Assembly: GCA_902200405.1 (NCBI GenBank)
Contig: CABIKN020000045.1
Location: 1-33,697, forward strand
Direction of reading: 5' to 3'
From: Candidatus Roizmanbacteria bacterium
GTDB taxonomy: Bacteria; Patescibacteriota; Microgenomatia; UBA1406; GWC2-37-13
DNA: 33,697 nucleotides
Of this stretch, positions 1-7,059 are shown piece by piece. A model generated the notes under the pieces. That model made no database searches. It was given only the letters and a program-made list of their open reading frames with translations, and was not told where the DNA came from. The position numbers and the translations under genes were made by a program. Every line of letters begins with the position of its first letter. Positions within the stretch are counted from its first letter, which is position 1.

Positions 1-60
1 GTAATAAAATAAAAAAAACTAAACCTACTAAAGTCCAAAAAACATTGAAGTTAATTTCAT
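1..60 (-). pseudogene. Duplicate fragment of ICMT-like methyltransferase gene (5' part)
   Basis: These 60 bases match 3903-3962 with one mismatch that I can see (59/60). The match is the 5' coding part of the methyltransferase-like gene at 3497-4045. Identity stops abruptly at 60/61 (here hairpin repeat A begins; in the other copy tRNA-Trp-proximal sequence follows). The gene would continue leftward out of the window, so it may be a second full copy or a remnant. No in-frame ATG is visible upstream of the first membrane segment in this copy. A repeat at a contig end produced by assembly cannot be excluded. Confidence 0.6.
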
Positions 61-172
61 AAAGCAGACTCTTGTGGACGATTTCCGAACTGCTAATTGG
101 CTACAATTATGTAAACTAATTGTAGCTGGCTGGAAATCGTCCCTTATCCAGAGTTAGTATATCAAAAATCAA
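61..172 (+). repeat. Hairpin repeat element, copy A
   Basis: A 112-nt unit that aligns over its length with copy B (1251-1362); 91-152 is identical to 1281-1342 (62 nt). It folds on paper into a two-storey hairpin: outer stem GGACGATTTCC (76-86) with GGAAATCGTCC (132-142), inner stem GCTACAATTA (100-109) with TAATTGTAGC (117-126). It could be a small mobile palindromic element, a structured RNA or a terminator. Nothing in it codes for protein. Confidence 0.8.
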
Positions 173-236
173 TACAGTTTTTAAATTTTTAAAAGTTAGA
201 TATAATCTAATAAAATTTATATTAATGAGACAACAC

Positions 237-599
237 CTAAATCAATTGGTTCCAGTCAACGCTAAAATCATGTTCTGTAACATCTTGACCATTTTCCTTT
301 ACAAACTGTACGGTCCTTTTATTTTTCATGTAGTTGTTGTATGCTAAATCAGATTTGCTTTGACCATTTACTATAACATAACTATGCAAATCTTTTTTTA
401 CCCACCATATTCTTGCATTAGTCGGACCTCCATATTGAGTAACTATTAATCTAGAAAAAAATCTACAACTTACACCGTGTTCTAATATTTGATGATTCAT
501 ATCTGGAACTAATTGAGCTATTATTGGAATAAAATATGCCGTTAACTTACCTTGTCCTAAATTTGGTACTAATTTTTCAACCATAATAGTTACAAGCAT
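237..599 (-). CDS. Hypothetical protein
   Basis: A 120-aa protein that I do not recognise. The ATG at 599 or the in-frame ATG at 584 (giving MVEKLVPNLG) may be the start; the second resembles the start of the next gene upstream (MVEQFDF at 1172). No signal peptide, clear membrane segment or catalytic motif is evident. There is a short hydrophobic stretch (TAYFIPIIAQLV) near residues 20-31 and an aromatic RIWWVKKDLHSYVIV segment in the middle. It is followed on the same strand by repeat A and preceded by another unknown gene, so the two may form a cassette. Coding status rests on the open frame and its position only. Confidence 0.5.
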   Translation of the reverse strand: MLVTIMVEKLVPNLGQGKLTAYFIPIIAQLVPDMNHQILEHGVSCRFFSRLIVTQYGGPTNARIWWVKKDLHSYVIVNGQSKSDLAYNNYMKNKRTVQFVKENGQDVTEHDFSVDWNQLI

Positions 600-668
600 A
601 TCAGAGGTTAATGAATAATTAAAGTTTCTGTATAAATCGCATACATTTGAGACTCTGGGTTACTATGC

Positions 669-1172
669 TCAAGAAGTAATAAGCTTAAAACCAGCAGGTA
701 TTGACGGTCGTAGGATTTCTAAAGAAACTTGACGAGCAGGATTATCATATGGAGGAATATGAAGAGAGCTTGAGTTTCCACTTAGTTGAAAGGTTTTTTT
801 ATTATTTAAACATGCGAGACTACCACCATCTTGAGGAAGATACATGCCAGCTGCTAAAGCGTAGTGAATATGCATGAGCTTTCCCGGTTTATCTTTAAAA
901 ATAATAGTTTTTTTATTTTCTCGTACAAATTTATATGGCATTGATTTAGTGGTGGCAAGTTCAGCCATTGTTTCGATACTTGCTGTGATTATTTTAGACT
1001 GAAGTGAATCTATTACCTCTGTAGAAGTTTTCGCTTTGACGCTTCTCATTAAATATCGACGCATTACTGTTATACCAAATGGATCTTTAATCGTATCCAT
1101 ACTCATAAGTAACCTTTCTAAATCTGGTAAACTCATCGTGTCAATTTTTTCAAAATCAAATTGTTCAACCAT
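669..1172 (-). CDS. Hypothetical protein
   Basis: A 167-aa soluble protein of unknown function. The N-terminal ~90 residues look helical and charged (FEKIDTMSLPDLERLLMSMD), the C-terminal half is richer in Gly, Pro and Ser. No known motif is seen. A TATAAT box on the minus strand (1179-1184) lies 6 nt before the ATG, supporting this start and a leaderless transcript. It is separated by 69 nt from the unknown gene at 237-599 on the same strand and is divergent from the zeta toxin gene, with hairpin repeat B between them. It lies in the repeat-bounded island, so it is probably accessory. Confidence 0.6.
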   Translation of the reverse strand: MVEQFDFEKIDTMSLPDLERLLMSMDTIKDPFGITVMRRYLMRSVKAKTSTEVIDSLQSKIITASIETMAELATTKSMPYKFVRENKKTIIFKDKPGKLMHIHYALAAGMYLPQDGGSLACLNNKKTFQLSGNSSSLHIPPYDNPARQVSLEILRPSIPAGFKLITS

Positions 1173-1178
1173 TACTAA

Positions 1179-1184
1179 ATTATA
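1179..1184 (-). promoter_or_regulatory. -10 box before the 669-1172 gene
   Basis: TATAAT on the minus strand, 6 nt before the ATG at 1172. No good -35 at 17-nt spacing is visible. The distance implies a leaderless mRNA. Confidence 0.5.
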
Positions 1185-1250
1185 TCAACAACTTATAGTA
1201 TTTTCGAGAGCAATTCAGATATTAATTAATATAGACCTTCAAGAAGCTCT

Positions 1251-1362
1251 AAAGAAGGCTCTCGTGGGCGACTTCTGAATTGCTAATTGGCTACAATTAT
1301 GTAAACTAATTGTAGCTGGCTGGAAATCGTCCCTTATCCAGAAATAGTTTACCAAAAATCAA
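1251..1362 (+). repeat. Hairpin repeat element, copy B
   Basis: Same 112-nt unit as copy A. The inner stem is conserved perfectly; the outer left arm differs at three positions, two of which keep G-U pairs, so a weaker outer stem remains. The 40 nt at 1323-1362 match copy C (2362-2401) with one mismatch. Ten bases just upstream (AGCAATTCAG, 1209-1218) are an inverted copy of 1276-1285. The element fills the divergent intergenic region between the unknown gene at 669-1172 and the zeta toxin gene. Confidence 0.8.
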
Positions 1363-1406
1363 TGATGTTTTTGAATCTTCAAGAGTAATGTTGTTTTTTA
1401 TACAAA

Positions 1407-2144
1407 ATGATAAAATGTTTTTGTATGGATGTACCACAAGAAAAGAAAATAATTGACGAATCCATTTTGTATATCAAACACAATAAAAAACTTCTTTGTT
1501 CCGAATTTGCCAGTATCGAAGAGTTTCCTCCTACTAATCGTCCATTCTCAATATTTATGGCTGGATCTCCTGGGTCAGGCAAAACAGAATTTTCGACCTC
1601 TTTTATAAAAAATTTTACAAACATCGACGAAAAAATAAAAGTTGTGAGGATTGACGCAGATGAAATTAGAAAAATTTTACCCCATTTTACTGGTAAAAAT
1701 TCATATTTGGTTCAACCCGCAGCTGCCTTAGGAGTAGAAAAACTCTATGACCATGTCCAGGATTATAAGCAAAATGTAATCGTTGATTCAACTTTTGCAG
1801 ATTATAAAATTGCGCATAGTAATGTAAAAAGAGCAATAGATAAAAATCGAAGAGTCGGAATAATTTATCTGTACCAAGATCCATTAATAGCTTGGGATTT
1901 TACAAAAAAAAGAGAGGCGTTGGAAGGAAGATACGTTCCAAAAAATATCTTCATTGATGCTTTTTTTAACGCTAAAGAAAATGTTAATAAAATAAAGGTT
2001 GAATTTGGGAAAAAAATTATGTTATCTTTAGTTATTAAGGATTTTCAAAATAAGGTTGAAAAAACTAAATTAAATATAGATAAGATTGATAATTTCTTGA
2101 AATTATCTTATAATAAAGAAGAGTTATATAACGCACTAAAATGA
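1407..2144 (+). CDS. Zeta-toxin-family kinase
   Basis: A 245-aa P-loop protein. Residues 53-62 hold the Walker A motif GSPGSGKTEF. DADEIRK (83-89) matches the position of the catalytic Asp and following Arg of zeta/PezT toxins. VIVDST follows at ~125-129, and KREALEGRYVP (168-178) resembles the Arg-rich substrate/ATP-binding segment. Zeta toxins phosphorylate UDP-N-acetylglucosamine and related sugars, which blocks wall synthesis; that activity is family knowledge, not shown here. A TATACA box at 1399-1404 sits just before the ATG. The stop overlaps the start of a 54-aa gene by 4 nt (ATGA), the expected partner. In classical epsilon-zeta and PezAT loci the antitoxin comes first, so the order is reversed. 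A cellular zeta-like kinase without toxin role is the alternative. Confidence 0.85.
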   Translation: MIKCFCMDVPQEKKIIDESILYIKHNKKLLCSEFASIEEFPPTNRPFSIFMAGSPGSGKTEFSTSFIKNFTNIDEKIKVVRIDADEIRKILPHFTGKNSYLVQPAAALGVEKLYDHVQDYKQNVIVDSTFADYKIAHSNVKRAIDKNRRVGIIYLYQDPLIAWDFTKKREALEGRYVPKNIFIDAFFNAKENVNKIKVEFGKKIMLSLVIKDFQNKVEKTKLNIDKIDNFLKLSYNKEELYNALK

Positions 2145-2305
2145 TAAAACTATTTTTCGTAAATAAAAAGGTTACACCAAAAAAGGATTTCTTTGATCTT
2201 AATTCAAAAGAAAAAGTAAAGATTATAAGAAAGTCTGCGAGAGAAGCTAATGAACTTCAGTTGGGTCTTGTGAAAAAATATAACCTTGTTTACAACAATA
2301 AATAG
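2141..2305 (+). CDS. Small protein, candidate zeta antitoxin
   Basis: A 54-aa ORF beginning at ATG 2141, overlapping the zeta kinase stop by 4 nt, and ending with TAG at 2303-2305. It is lysine-rich, starts MIKLFFVNKK and has a helical second half containing KSAREANELQLGLVKKY. Its tight coupling to the toxin gene and its size fit an antitoxin. I recognise no sequence family with certainty. Translational coupling would tie its synthesis to the toxin. The function is inferred from context only. Confidence 0.6.
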   Translation: MIKLFFVNKKVTPKKDFFDLNSKEKVKIIRKSAREANELQLGLVKKYNLVYNNK

Positions 2306-2337
2306 ATAAATTTGATTATCAACCAAGTGAATCTTAA

Positions 2338-2401
2338 GCATGAATAGCTAACAACCTGTTAGAAATCATCCCTTATCCAGAAATAGTTTACCAAAAATCA
2401 A
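2338..2401 (+). repeat. Hairpin repeat element, copy C (partial)
   Basis: The right part (2362-2401) matches copy B at 39 of 40 positions. The left arm of the family is missing and replaced by a compact hairpin, CTAACA (2348-2353) with TGTTAG (2357-2362) and a 3-nt loop. It separates the zeta module from the next gene. Confidence 0.7.
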
Positions 2402-2472
2402 AGCAATTTCTTCAATTTTAACTCCGTTTATGTATTCAAACCACAATAAGTTTGTATATAATAAATACAAAA

Positions 2473-3042
2473 ATGGGTAGACAAAAAATAGAGTTTAAAC
2501 TTCAACAAGCGGTGCAAAGAGGATTTAAAAAAGAAAGCGATGTTTTCTATGTAATAGCTCAAATAAGAAAATATTTTGAATTAATTTACCCAAATAAAGT
2601 AGAAGGAGAATTAAAATACCCAACTTTTTATTTAATTGCTGATTGGATTCTTCATTCATCATTAGATCGAAAATTAGCATTAAAAAAAATTCAGGAATTT
2701 GAGGCTTTTTTCAAAGATCATCAAAGCGACCAAATGTTTAATTTTATGAAAAGTGGTTTTACCCTTTTTAAGGATTTAAAAAAAGATATGGAGAAAATTT
2801 TTGTAACACTCCAACTAGATAATTTTATATTTTCTAATAGAAAAGAATGGCTTAAATTTGTTGGATTACTTATCGAAATACTCAAAGATTTACCTTTGTT
2901 AAGTAAAGGCAAAATTAAATCATTCAAGTTTGACGAAGGTTTTTTTGTAGGCGATAAACGAGCAGTTTCCTTTACTATTCATTTTGCAGACTGTTCGAGC
3001 AAAAGTTTTACCATGGATCTTGAGCTGGTTGATTCAGATTAG
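2473..3042 (+). CDS. Hypothetical protein
   Basis: A 189-aa protein from the ATG at 2473 (MGRQKIEF). The frame extends further left, but a TATAAT box at 2457-2462 lies 10 nt before this ATG, so transcription probably starts too late for the upstream codon. The sequence is helical, rich in Lys, Phe and Leu, with no signal peptide and no motif known to me. The last ~50 residues (FKFDEGFFVGDKRAVSFTIH) look like beta strands. The gene is convergent with the HExxH protein at 3075-3488 and lies in the repeat-bounded island next to the zeta module. Function unknown. Confidence 0.6.
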   Translation: MGRQKIEFKLQQAVQRGFKKESDVFYVIAQIRKYFELIYPNKVEGELKYPTFYLIADWILHSSLDRKLALKKIQEFEAFFKDHQSDQMFNFMKSGFTLFKDLKKDMEKIFVTLQLDNFIFSNRKEWLKFVGLLIEILKDLPLLSKGKIKSFKFDEGFFVGDKRAVSFTIHFADCSSKSFTMDLELVDSD

Positions 3043-3074
3043 TTTAGGTCGATATAATAACGTAAATTGACATA

Positions 3075-3488
3075 TCAAAACTTTTTTAACTCTAAGAGAG
3101 CTTTTTCATAAGAAACACACCATAAATAAAGGTATGATGATAATCTTTTCGCCCTCAATTCTAAATCTAAAGTTAAATTAAGTTTTTTTAAATATTTTAT
3201 TTGTTCTTTAAAAGCCAATAGCTCTTCGTTGAAGCGAAATTTTGAAGAAATGATATATAAAATGCTCCATTGAACAATTCCTTTTTCTTTTTGTCTTTCA
3301 AAATGAACTTTTTCGTGTAAAAGAACTGCTACTGACTCTGATTTTGGGGTTGGAGAAATAAGATCTTTATAAATATCTTCCGGCAAAAAAATAAAAGGAT
3401 AGATACACTGAGCCGTTTTAGTCGATATGATTTTTGGCAAGAATTTCCACAAGCCAATTTTAGGCTTTATGTTTGCTGTTCGTTTCAT
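3075..3488 (-). CDS. Small HExxH-containing protein, putative metalloprotease
   Basis: A 137-aa protein with HEKVH at residues 58-62 (LLHEKVHFERQKEKG), the zinc-binding HExxH signature, and a possible third ligand in NEELLAF (Glu88/89), about 27 residues on. This spacing is like M48/M56-type or DUF4157-like gluzincins, but the protein is only the catalytic core. There is no signal peptide; the segment around residues 72-82 is hydrophobic and may be a membrane or buried helix. It lies 8 nt downstream of the methyltransferase-like gene on the same strand, so they may be co-transcribed. Substrate unknown. Confidence 0.6.
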   Translation of the reverse strand: MKRTANIKPKIGLWKFLPKIISTKTAQCIYPFIFLPEDIYKDLISPTPKSESVAVLLHEKVHFERQKEKGIVQWSILYIISSKFRFNEELLAFKEQIKYLKKLNLTLDLELRAKRLSSYLYLWCVSYEKALLELKKF

Positions 3489-3496
3489 TTAATTTT

Positions 3497-4045
3497 CTAT
3501 AACCACCTCGGGATTTTTTTAAAATACTCTTGATAACTTTTCCCAAATCTCTTTTTCAAAATCGGTTCTTCGTGAAAAATAACATATATATTTATTCCAA
3601 TTATTGCGAGAAAAAAATATATCAATAGCAAAAATTCTCCGAAAAATAAGAACTCACCTTGTAAGATCATAAAATAACCAATATAAATGGGGTTTCTTGT
3701 ATATTTATAAAGTCCGCTTACTACCAATTTTTTAGGAGGTTCAACTGGCACCGGCGTCCCTTTACCAAATATTAAAAACAGACGTGAACAATATAAAAAT
3801 AAGCCAGCTCCGATGAACAAGAAAATCATTCCTAAGACTTTAAGTAGATAATGTGAATAAACCGGTAGTAAAAAATAGCTGTTAAGTTGAACAAAAAAAT
3901 AAGGTAATAAAATAAAAAAAACTAAACCTACTAAAGTCCAAAAAACATTGAAGTTATTTTCATATCTTGTCTTTCTTCGCCCCGCTGAGCAGGATAATGC
4001 AGGGTCGTCAGGACTTGAACCTGAAAAATTGGTTTTGGAGACCAA
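3497..4045 (-). CDS. Isoprenylcysteine carboxyl methyltransferase-like membrane protein
   Basis: An integral membrane protein of the ICMT/PEMT methyltransferase family. The C-terminal half has the family signature: GTPVPVEPPKKLVVSGLYKY, then TRNPIYIGYF, then a membrane hairpin, then HEEPILKKRFGKSYQEYFKK. Four to five hydrophobic segments are visible. Bacterial members methylate unknown small molecules or lipids with S-adenosylmethionine. The start is problematic: the only upstream ATG (4045) lies inside tRNA-Trp (4000-4070), and no ATG, GTG or TTG occurs in frame between there and the first membrane segment. The next ATG is near residue 72, after two membrane segments. The 5' end therefore looks rearranged, and a near-identical fragment lies at 1-60. 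The gene may be broken or use a rare start. Confidence 0.75.
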   Translation of the reverse strand: MVSKTNFSGSSPDDPALSCSAGRRKTRYENNFNVFWTLVGLVFFILLPYFFVQLNSYFLLPVYSHYLLKVLGMIFLFIGAGLFLYCSRLFLIFGKGTPVPVEPPKKLVVSGLYKYTRNPIYIGYFMILQGEFLFFGEFLLLIYFFLAIIGINIYVIFHEEPILKKRFGKSYQEYFKKIPRWL

Positions 4046-4070
4046 TGTGATACCATTTCACCACGACCCC
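4000..4070 (-). tRNA. tRNA-Trp (anticodon CCA)
   Basis: Full cloverleaf by eye: acceptor GGGGTCG with CGACCCT, D stem GTGA/TCAC, anticodon stem TTGGT/ACCAA with loop CTCCAAA, T stem TCAGG/CCTGA with loop TTCAAGT, discriminator G. CCA is not encoded (G is followed by CA). TGA acts as a stop in this window, consistent with CCA as the Trp anticodon. Confidence 0.95.
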
Positions 4071-4072
4071 TA

Positions 4073-4735
4073 TCATTTACTAAAATTACCTGTAAACACA
4101 TTATAAATAAAAGTAAGTTCTAAAGCAATTTTATAATCGTAATAGCGAATACTAATTGTCCCCTTGTATCCTTCTTTTGAATTCTTACCTGTGTGAGGTT
4201 TTAAATAACTTTTGGTAAATTGTGAAAGTGGAATTTTAGTTATTTTTGACCAGTAGTTTTTTATTTCATTTTCATTATGGTATTCATGGATATGGATCAA
4301 AGCTCTAAATTTTCTTTCTTCTAATTTAAATGATGTTCTCAATAAAGTTAAAAAGGTTATTATCATCTCCTGACTAGAATTTGTAAAAGTTAGTGAATTT
4401 GTATTTTTTGATCCTTCTCCCCAGTATAAAAATGAGCACAACAATTTTTTCATTCCTATATTTAAATGTGTTTCGCTTATAGATTTAATCGCTAATGTTT
4501 TTATTTGTTTTCTTGTCTGTGCTCTATTCTTTTTTAATACTTTTAAGCCCTTCTGACGGGACAGAATCCTTTTATTATTTAATTTTTTTAAAGCTTTTTC
4601 GTCTAGCTCGACTCTTTTTACCCATAAATGAGCTGTGCTTTTTGCAATTTTTAATTTGTTTGCAATTTCTCCGAAAGAATAACCTTGATTTCTTAATCTC
4701 TTTGCTTCGACAATTATATTTGTATTATGAGTCAT
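4073..4735 (-). CDS. HTH protein with 'LYWGEGSK' domain, possibly LAGLIDADG-related
   Basis: A 220-aa protein. Residues ~8-40 form a helix-turn-helix (GYSFGEIANKLKIAKSTAHLWV). A basic helical linker follows, then LYWGEGSK near residue 103, NSSQEMIITFL, a central IHIHEYH, and WSKITKIPLSQF. The same domain order occurs in the protein at 24123-24746. The motif with an acidic residue in GEGS followed by N-S and a later W-x-K-h-T-x-h-P vaguely recalls LAGLIDADG folds, but I cannot confirm homology. The stop codon lies 2 nt before the first base of tRNA-Trp on the same strand. A TTGACT (4773-4778) and TATAGT (4752-4757) with 15-nt spacing may be its promoter. DNA binding is likely; nuclease or regulator role is unproven. 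Confidence 0.75.
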   Translation of the reverse strand: MTHNTNIIVEAKRLRNQGYSFGEIANKLKIAKSTAHLWVKRVELDEKALKKLNNKRILSRQKGLKVLKKNRAQTRKQIKTLAIKSISETHLNIGMKKLLCSFLYWGEGSKNTNSLTFTNSSQEMIITFLTLLRTSFKLEERKFRALIHIHEYHNENEIKNYWSKITKIPLSQFTKSYLKPHTGKNSKEGYKGTISIRYYDYKIALELTFIYNVFTGNFSK

Positions 4736-4810
4736 AGTTATATAACTTAAGACTATAGTATTATTTTTTGGAAGTCAAGAAGTGTTTATATCTGTTAAAA
4801 TATTATTCAT

Positions 4811-4882
4811 GCTCTTGTAGTTCAACGGATAGAATAGAGGTTTGCGGAACCTCTGATAGCAGTTCAATTCTGCTCGAGAGCA
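4811..4882 (+). tRNA. tRNA-Arg (anticodon GCG)
   Basis: Acceptor GCTCTTG with CGAGAGC, D stem GTTC/GAAT, anticodon stem GAGGT/ACCTC with loop TTGCGGA, T stem AGCAG/CTGCT, discriminator A, no encoded CCA. The anticodon reads GCG, for CGC/CGU codons. Most bacteria use ACG (edited to ICG) here, so this is unusual. The convergent DUF2207 gene ends 7 nt beyond its 3' end. Confidence 0.9.
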
Positions 4883-4889
4883 CAAATTT

Positions 4890-6650
4890 TCACCAGCTTC
4901 CTCCTCCTCCACCTCCGCCACCACCCCCTGAAAACCCACCAGAAAATCCTGAAGAAAATCCGCTTGATGATCTGGTAGGTGTTGCCGCAGTTGCAAAACT
5001 TTTCATTGAGGAATTTAAACTGTTGACTAATAAATAACTATTAAAGTTTGTTGAGTTATAACCGCGATACCAATTTGGTTGAATAATATTTAGGTTTTCA
5101 AATCTTTTAGCCCAAATCCGTTCAACACCAAAAGCAACAGCATATGGAAGCAACTTTTCAAACATCATTTGTTTGTCCGCTTGAAATTCCAGCTGTTTTT
5201 TTTGGCTTGTCAAAAAATTTTTTAAGGAAAAAGCGACGTTTTTTGCTTCAACTCCAAAGACGGTTTTTCTCGGCATGGCTCGGCCAAAAAGAAAAGCCAC
5301 GATCGCCAAAAAGAAATTACTTGTAAAAAGGGTTATTCCTGCCAGTACATAATATTTCGTCCGTGTTGTTTGTGGATTTCTATCAAACAATCTATCTTCA
5401 ACCACCTGTTCATACATTTCGTTTTTTATTTGAGCCACTTCGGATGACAGCTCTTCATCTTTTATTCTTATTTCTTTTTCATTTTTAAAGAACTTTGTTA
5501 GGATAGATTTTTCATAATTTAATAAACTACTATCAACGATTTTATTTTTAATTAAATAATAGTCCCCTTTCTTTCTCTCATCTATTATCAAATATCCACG
5601 GCGGGCAAGATCAACGATAGTTGCCGAGATATCCTTCATATCAACAGTTTCATCCCCCAATGTCCCAACTTCGCCAGGAGTCAAAAATCTTTTCCCATCT
5701 TGAGTCTTTGGCGGATCAAACCAAGCGGATACCTCTCGCGAGTTCGTCGAAGGATCTCTGCCCGTTTTAAACCATTTATAAATAATATAAAAAGGTAAAA
5801 AAACATACCAAATTACTCCAATAAGTCCCATTAGTCCCATCACAAATTTACCCAAAAAACTGTCCCAAAAACTGACAAATTCCTTTGGCTCCAAAACCGC
5901 CACAATATTCTTCGGAAAACTGACCGCGATACTTAGCCCTTCCCCATTACCTAGAACATCGTTGTTCTTTATTATCATTTTAGATTCGCCCCCCGAAGAT
6001 TGTTCAACCTTACATAAACTTTCTTTTGAACCAGCTACACCGGTGTAACAAGCGGTTTTAATGTCCTCATTTTTTATGCCATCCGGAATTCTAACCTCGG
6101 AGGTTAGAACTGCGATTGGCACCTCCCACTCGTTTCCCGTCACATTCCAATAAAGTTCATCATGGTCGGAAAAATAGGTCACAGCTCCAGATACTTGATA
6201 AGAAATTACATAATTATGAATTCCGGTTATTAGTTTATCAGCATCACCAATTTTCAACCTGATTAACTTTTCATTTACCAAAGACTTTACATATTTATAC
6301 GAAATACCATTTTTATCAGTAACAGAAAAATTGCTTAGTTCTAATTTATATTTTTTTCCATCCTGATTAGTTTTAATGAATGGAATTTCCCTGTAAATAC
6401 CATGCTTACTTAAATCACTAAAATCATATTTAATATTTTCATTAACGTCAATCGTTCCATCTTTATTGATTACTATTTTTGAATGAAAGGATTTTATATG
6501 CTCTCCAATAACGTTATTAGTAGCTGCAACTGAATCTGTTGGATAAATCGCATCTAAATTAACAGCGTCGGGTTGAATATCGTCAAACTGAGCAGATACA
6601 GGAAAAATTAAGCTAAAAAATAAAAGAAGTCCAATCAATATTTTTTTCAT
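4890..6650 (-). CDS. DUF2207-family membrane protein with poly-Gly C-terminus
   Basis: A 586-aa exported membrane protein. It has a signal peptide (KKILIGLLLFFSLIFPVSAQF), a large extracytoplasmic beta-rich N-terminal domain (roughly residues 50-255; SKIVINKDGTIDVNENIKYDF is the DUF2207 start), membrane segments near 268-290 and 430-455, a cytoplasmic region between them (DLARRGYLIIDERKKGDYYL), and a Gly/Ser-rich tail ending in GGGGGSW. This layout is typical of DUF2207 proteins, common in CPR and Firmicutes; their biochemical role is unknown. The gene is divergent from the metallopeptidase at 6677 across only 26 nt. The long CCA/CCT runs on the opposite strand at 4900-4930 are simply the poly-Gly codons. 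Confidence 0.9.
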   Translation of the reverse strand: MKKILIGLLLFFSLIFPVSAQFDDIQPDAVNLDAIYPTDSVAATNNVIGEHIKSFHSKIVINKDGTIDVNENIKYDFSDLSKHGIYREIPFIKTNQDGKKYKLELSNFSVTDKNGISYKYVKSLVNEKLIRLKIGDADKLITGIHNYVISYQVSGAVTYFSDHDELYWNVTGNEWEVPIAVLTSEVRIPDGIKNEDIKTACYTGVAGSKESLCKVEQSSGGESKMIIKNNDVLGNGEGLSIAVSFPKNIVAVLEPKEFVSFWDSFLGKFVMGLMGLIGVIWYVFLPFYIIYKWFKTGRDPSTNSREVSAWFDPPKTQDGKRFLTPGEVGTLGDETVDMKDISATIVDLARRGYLIIDERKKGDYYLIKNKIVDSSLLNYEKSILTKFFKNEKEIRIKDEELSSEVAQIKNEMYEQVVEDRLFDRNPQTTRTKYYVLAGITLFTSNFFLAIVAFLFGRAMPRKTVFGVEAKNVAFSLKNFLTSQKKQLEFQADKQMMFEKLLPYAVAFGVERIWAKRFENLNIIQPNWYRGYNSTNFNSYLLVNSLNSSMKSFATAATPTRSSSGFSSGFSGGFSGGGGGGGGGGSW

Positions 6651-6666
6651 TATAGAAATGTTATCA

Positions 6667-6672
6667 TATAAT
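6667..6672 (+). promoter_or_regulatory. -10 box between divergent genes 4890-6650 and 6677-7048
   Basis: TATAAT 4 nt before the ATG at 6677, in a 26-nt divergent intergenic region. The spacing fits initiation at or next to the start codon. Confidence 0.5.
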
Positions 6673-6676
6673 CTTT

Positions 6677-7048
6677 ATGAATTACAAACGGGCACCGGAA
6701 ATTAAAAGACAGATTAGAGTTTTGGTTAAAGAACTAAAGTTTATACATATTAAACCTAATCAAATTTGGTGCATCCGTAGTTTTGATGCCAAAACACGCG
6801 CCTATGCCCGGATTTGGGGCATGTCCCGACTGTTTAAGGAAGTGGCCGGTCTGGAACCGAATTACATCATTGAAGTGATTGCTCAAAGATTTGATAAATT
6901 ATCCGAACGGGAAAAAATTAAAACATTAATTCACGAGCTCATGCACATCCCAAAAACTTTTTCCGGCGCATTACTTTCTCATCGTGGCCCACATCATGAA
7001 ATTAATGATCGAGAAGTGGAAAAAATCATAAGAAGCATAAATAAATAA
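6677..7048 (+). CDS. Putative metallopeptidase, HELMH type
   Basis: A 123-aa protein with HELMH at residues 86-90 (IKTLIHELMHIPKTFSGALLSHRGPHH) and further histidines at 102, 106 and 107 that could give the third zinc ligand. The pattern fits the 'putative phage metallopeptidase' domain family. The preceding part (RAYARIWGMSRLFKEVAGLEPNYIIEV) agrees with that family in my memory of it. No signal peptide, so it probably acts in the cytoplasm. Protease activity and substrate are not demonstrated. Confidence 0.75.
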   Translation: MNYKRAPEIKRQIRVLVKELKFIHIKPNQIWCIRSFDAKTRAYARIWGMSRLFKEVAGLEPNYIIEVIAQRFDKLSEREKIKTLIHELMHIPKTFSGALLSHRGPHHEINDREVEKIIRSINK

Positions 7049-7059
7049 TTCAAAACAAT

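Noticed and set aside
76-142. T-box leader because of the TCGTCCCT segment
   Set aside because: No GGGTGG-type T-box sequence or specifier loop is visible, and no aminoacyl-tRNA synthetase or amino acid gene follows.
1036-1278. Plus-strand open frame of 80 codons
   Set aside because: It lies mostly antisense to the 669-1172 gene and runs into repeat B; no promoter or ribosome site supports it.
61-2401. Integron cassette array with attC sites
   Set aside because: Palindromes between small genes suggested it, but the attC core boxes (RYYYAAC/GTTRRRY) are not present in the expected places, the genes are in both orientations, and no integrase is seen.
4768-5037. Plus-strand open frame with a run of prolines
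   Set aside because: It covers tRNA-Arg(GCG) and the reverse complement of the poly-Gly tail of the DUF2207 gene; the proline run is just the glycine codons read backwards.
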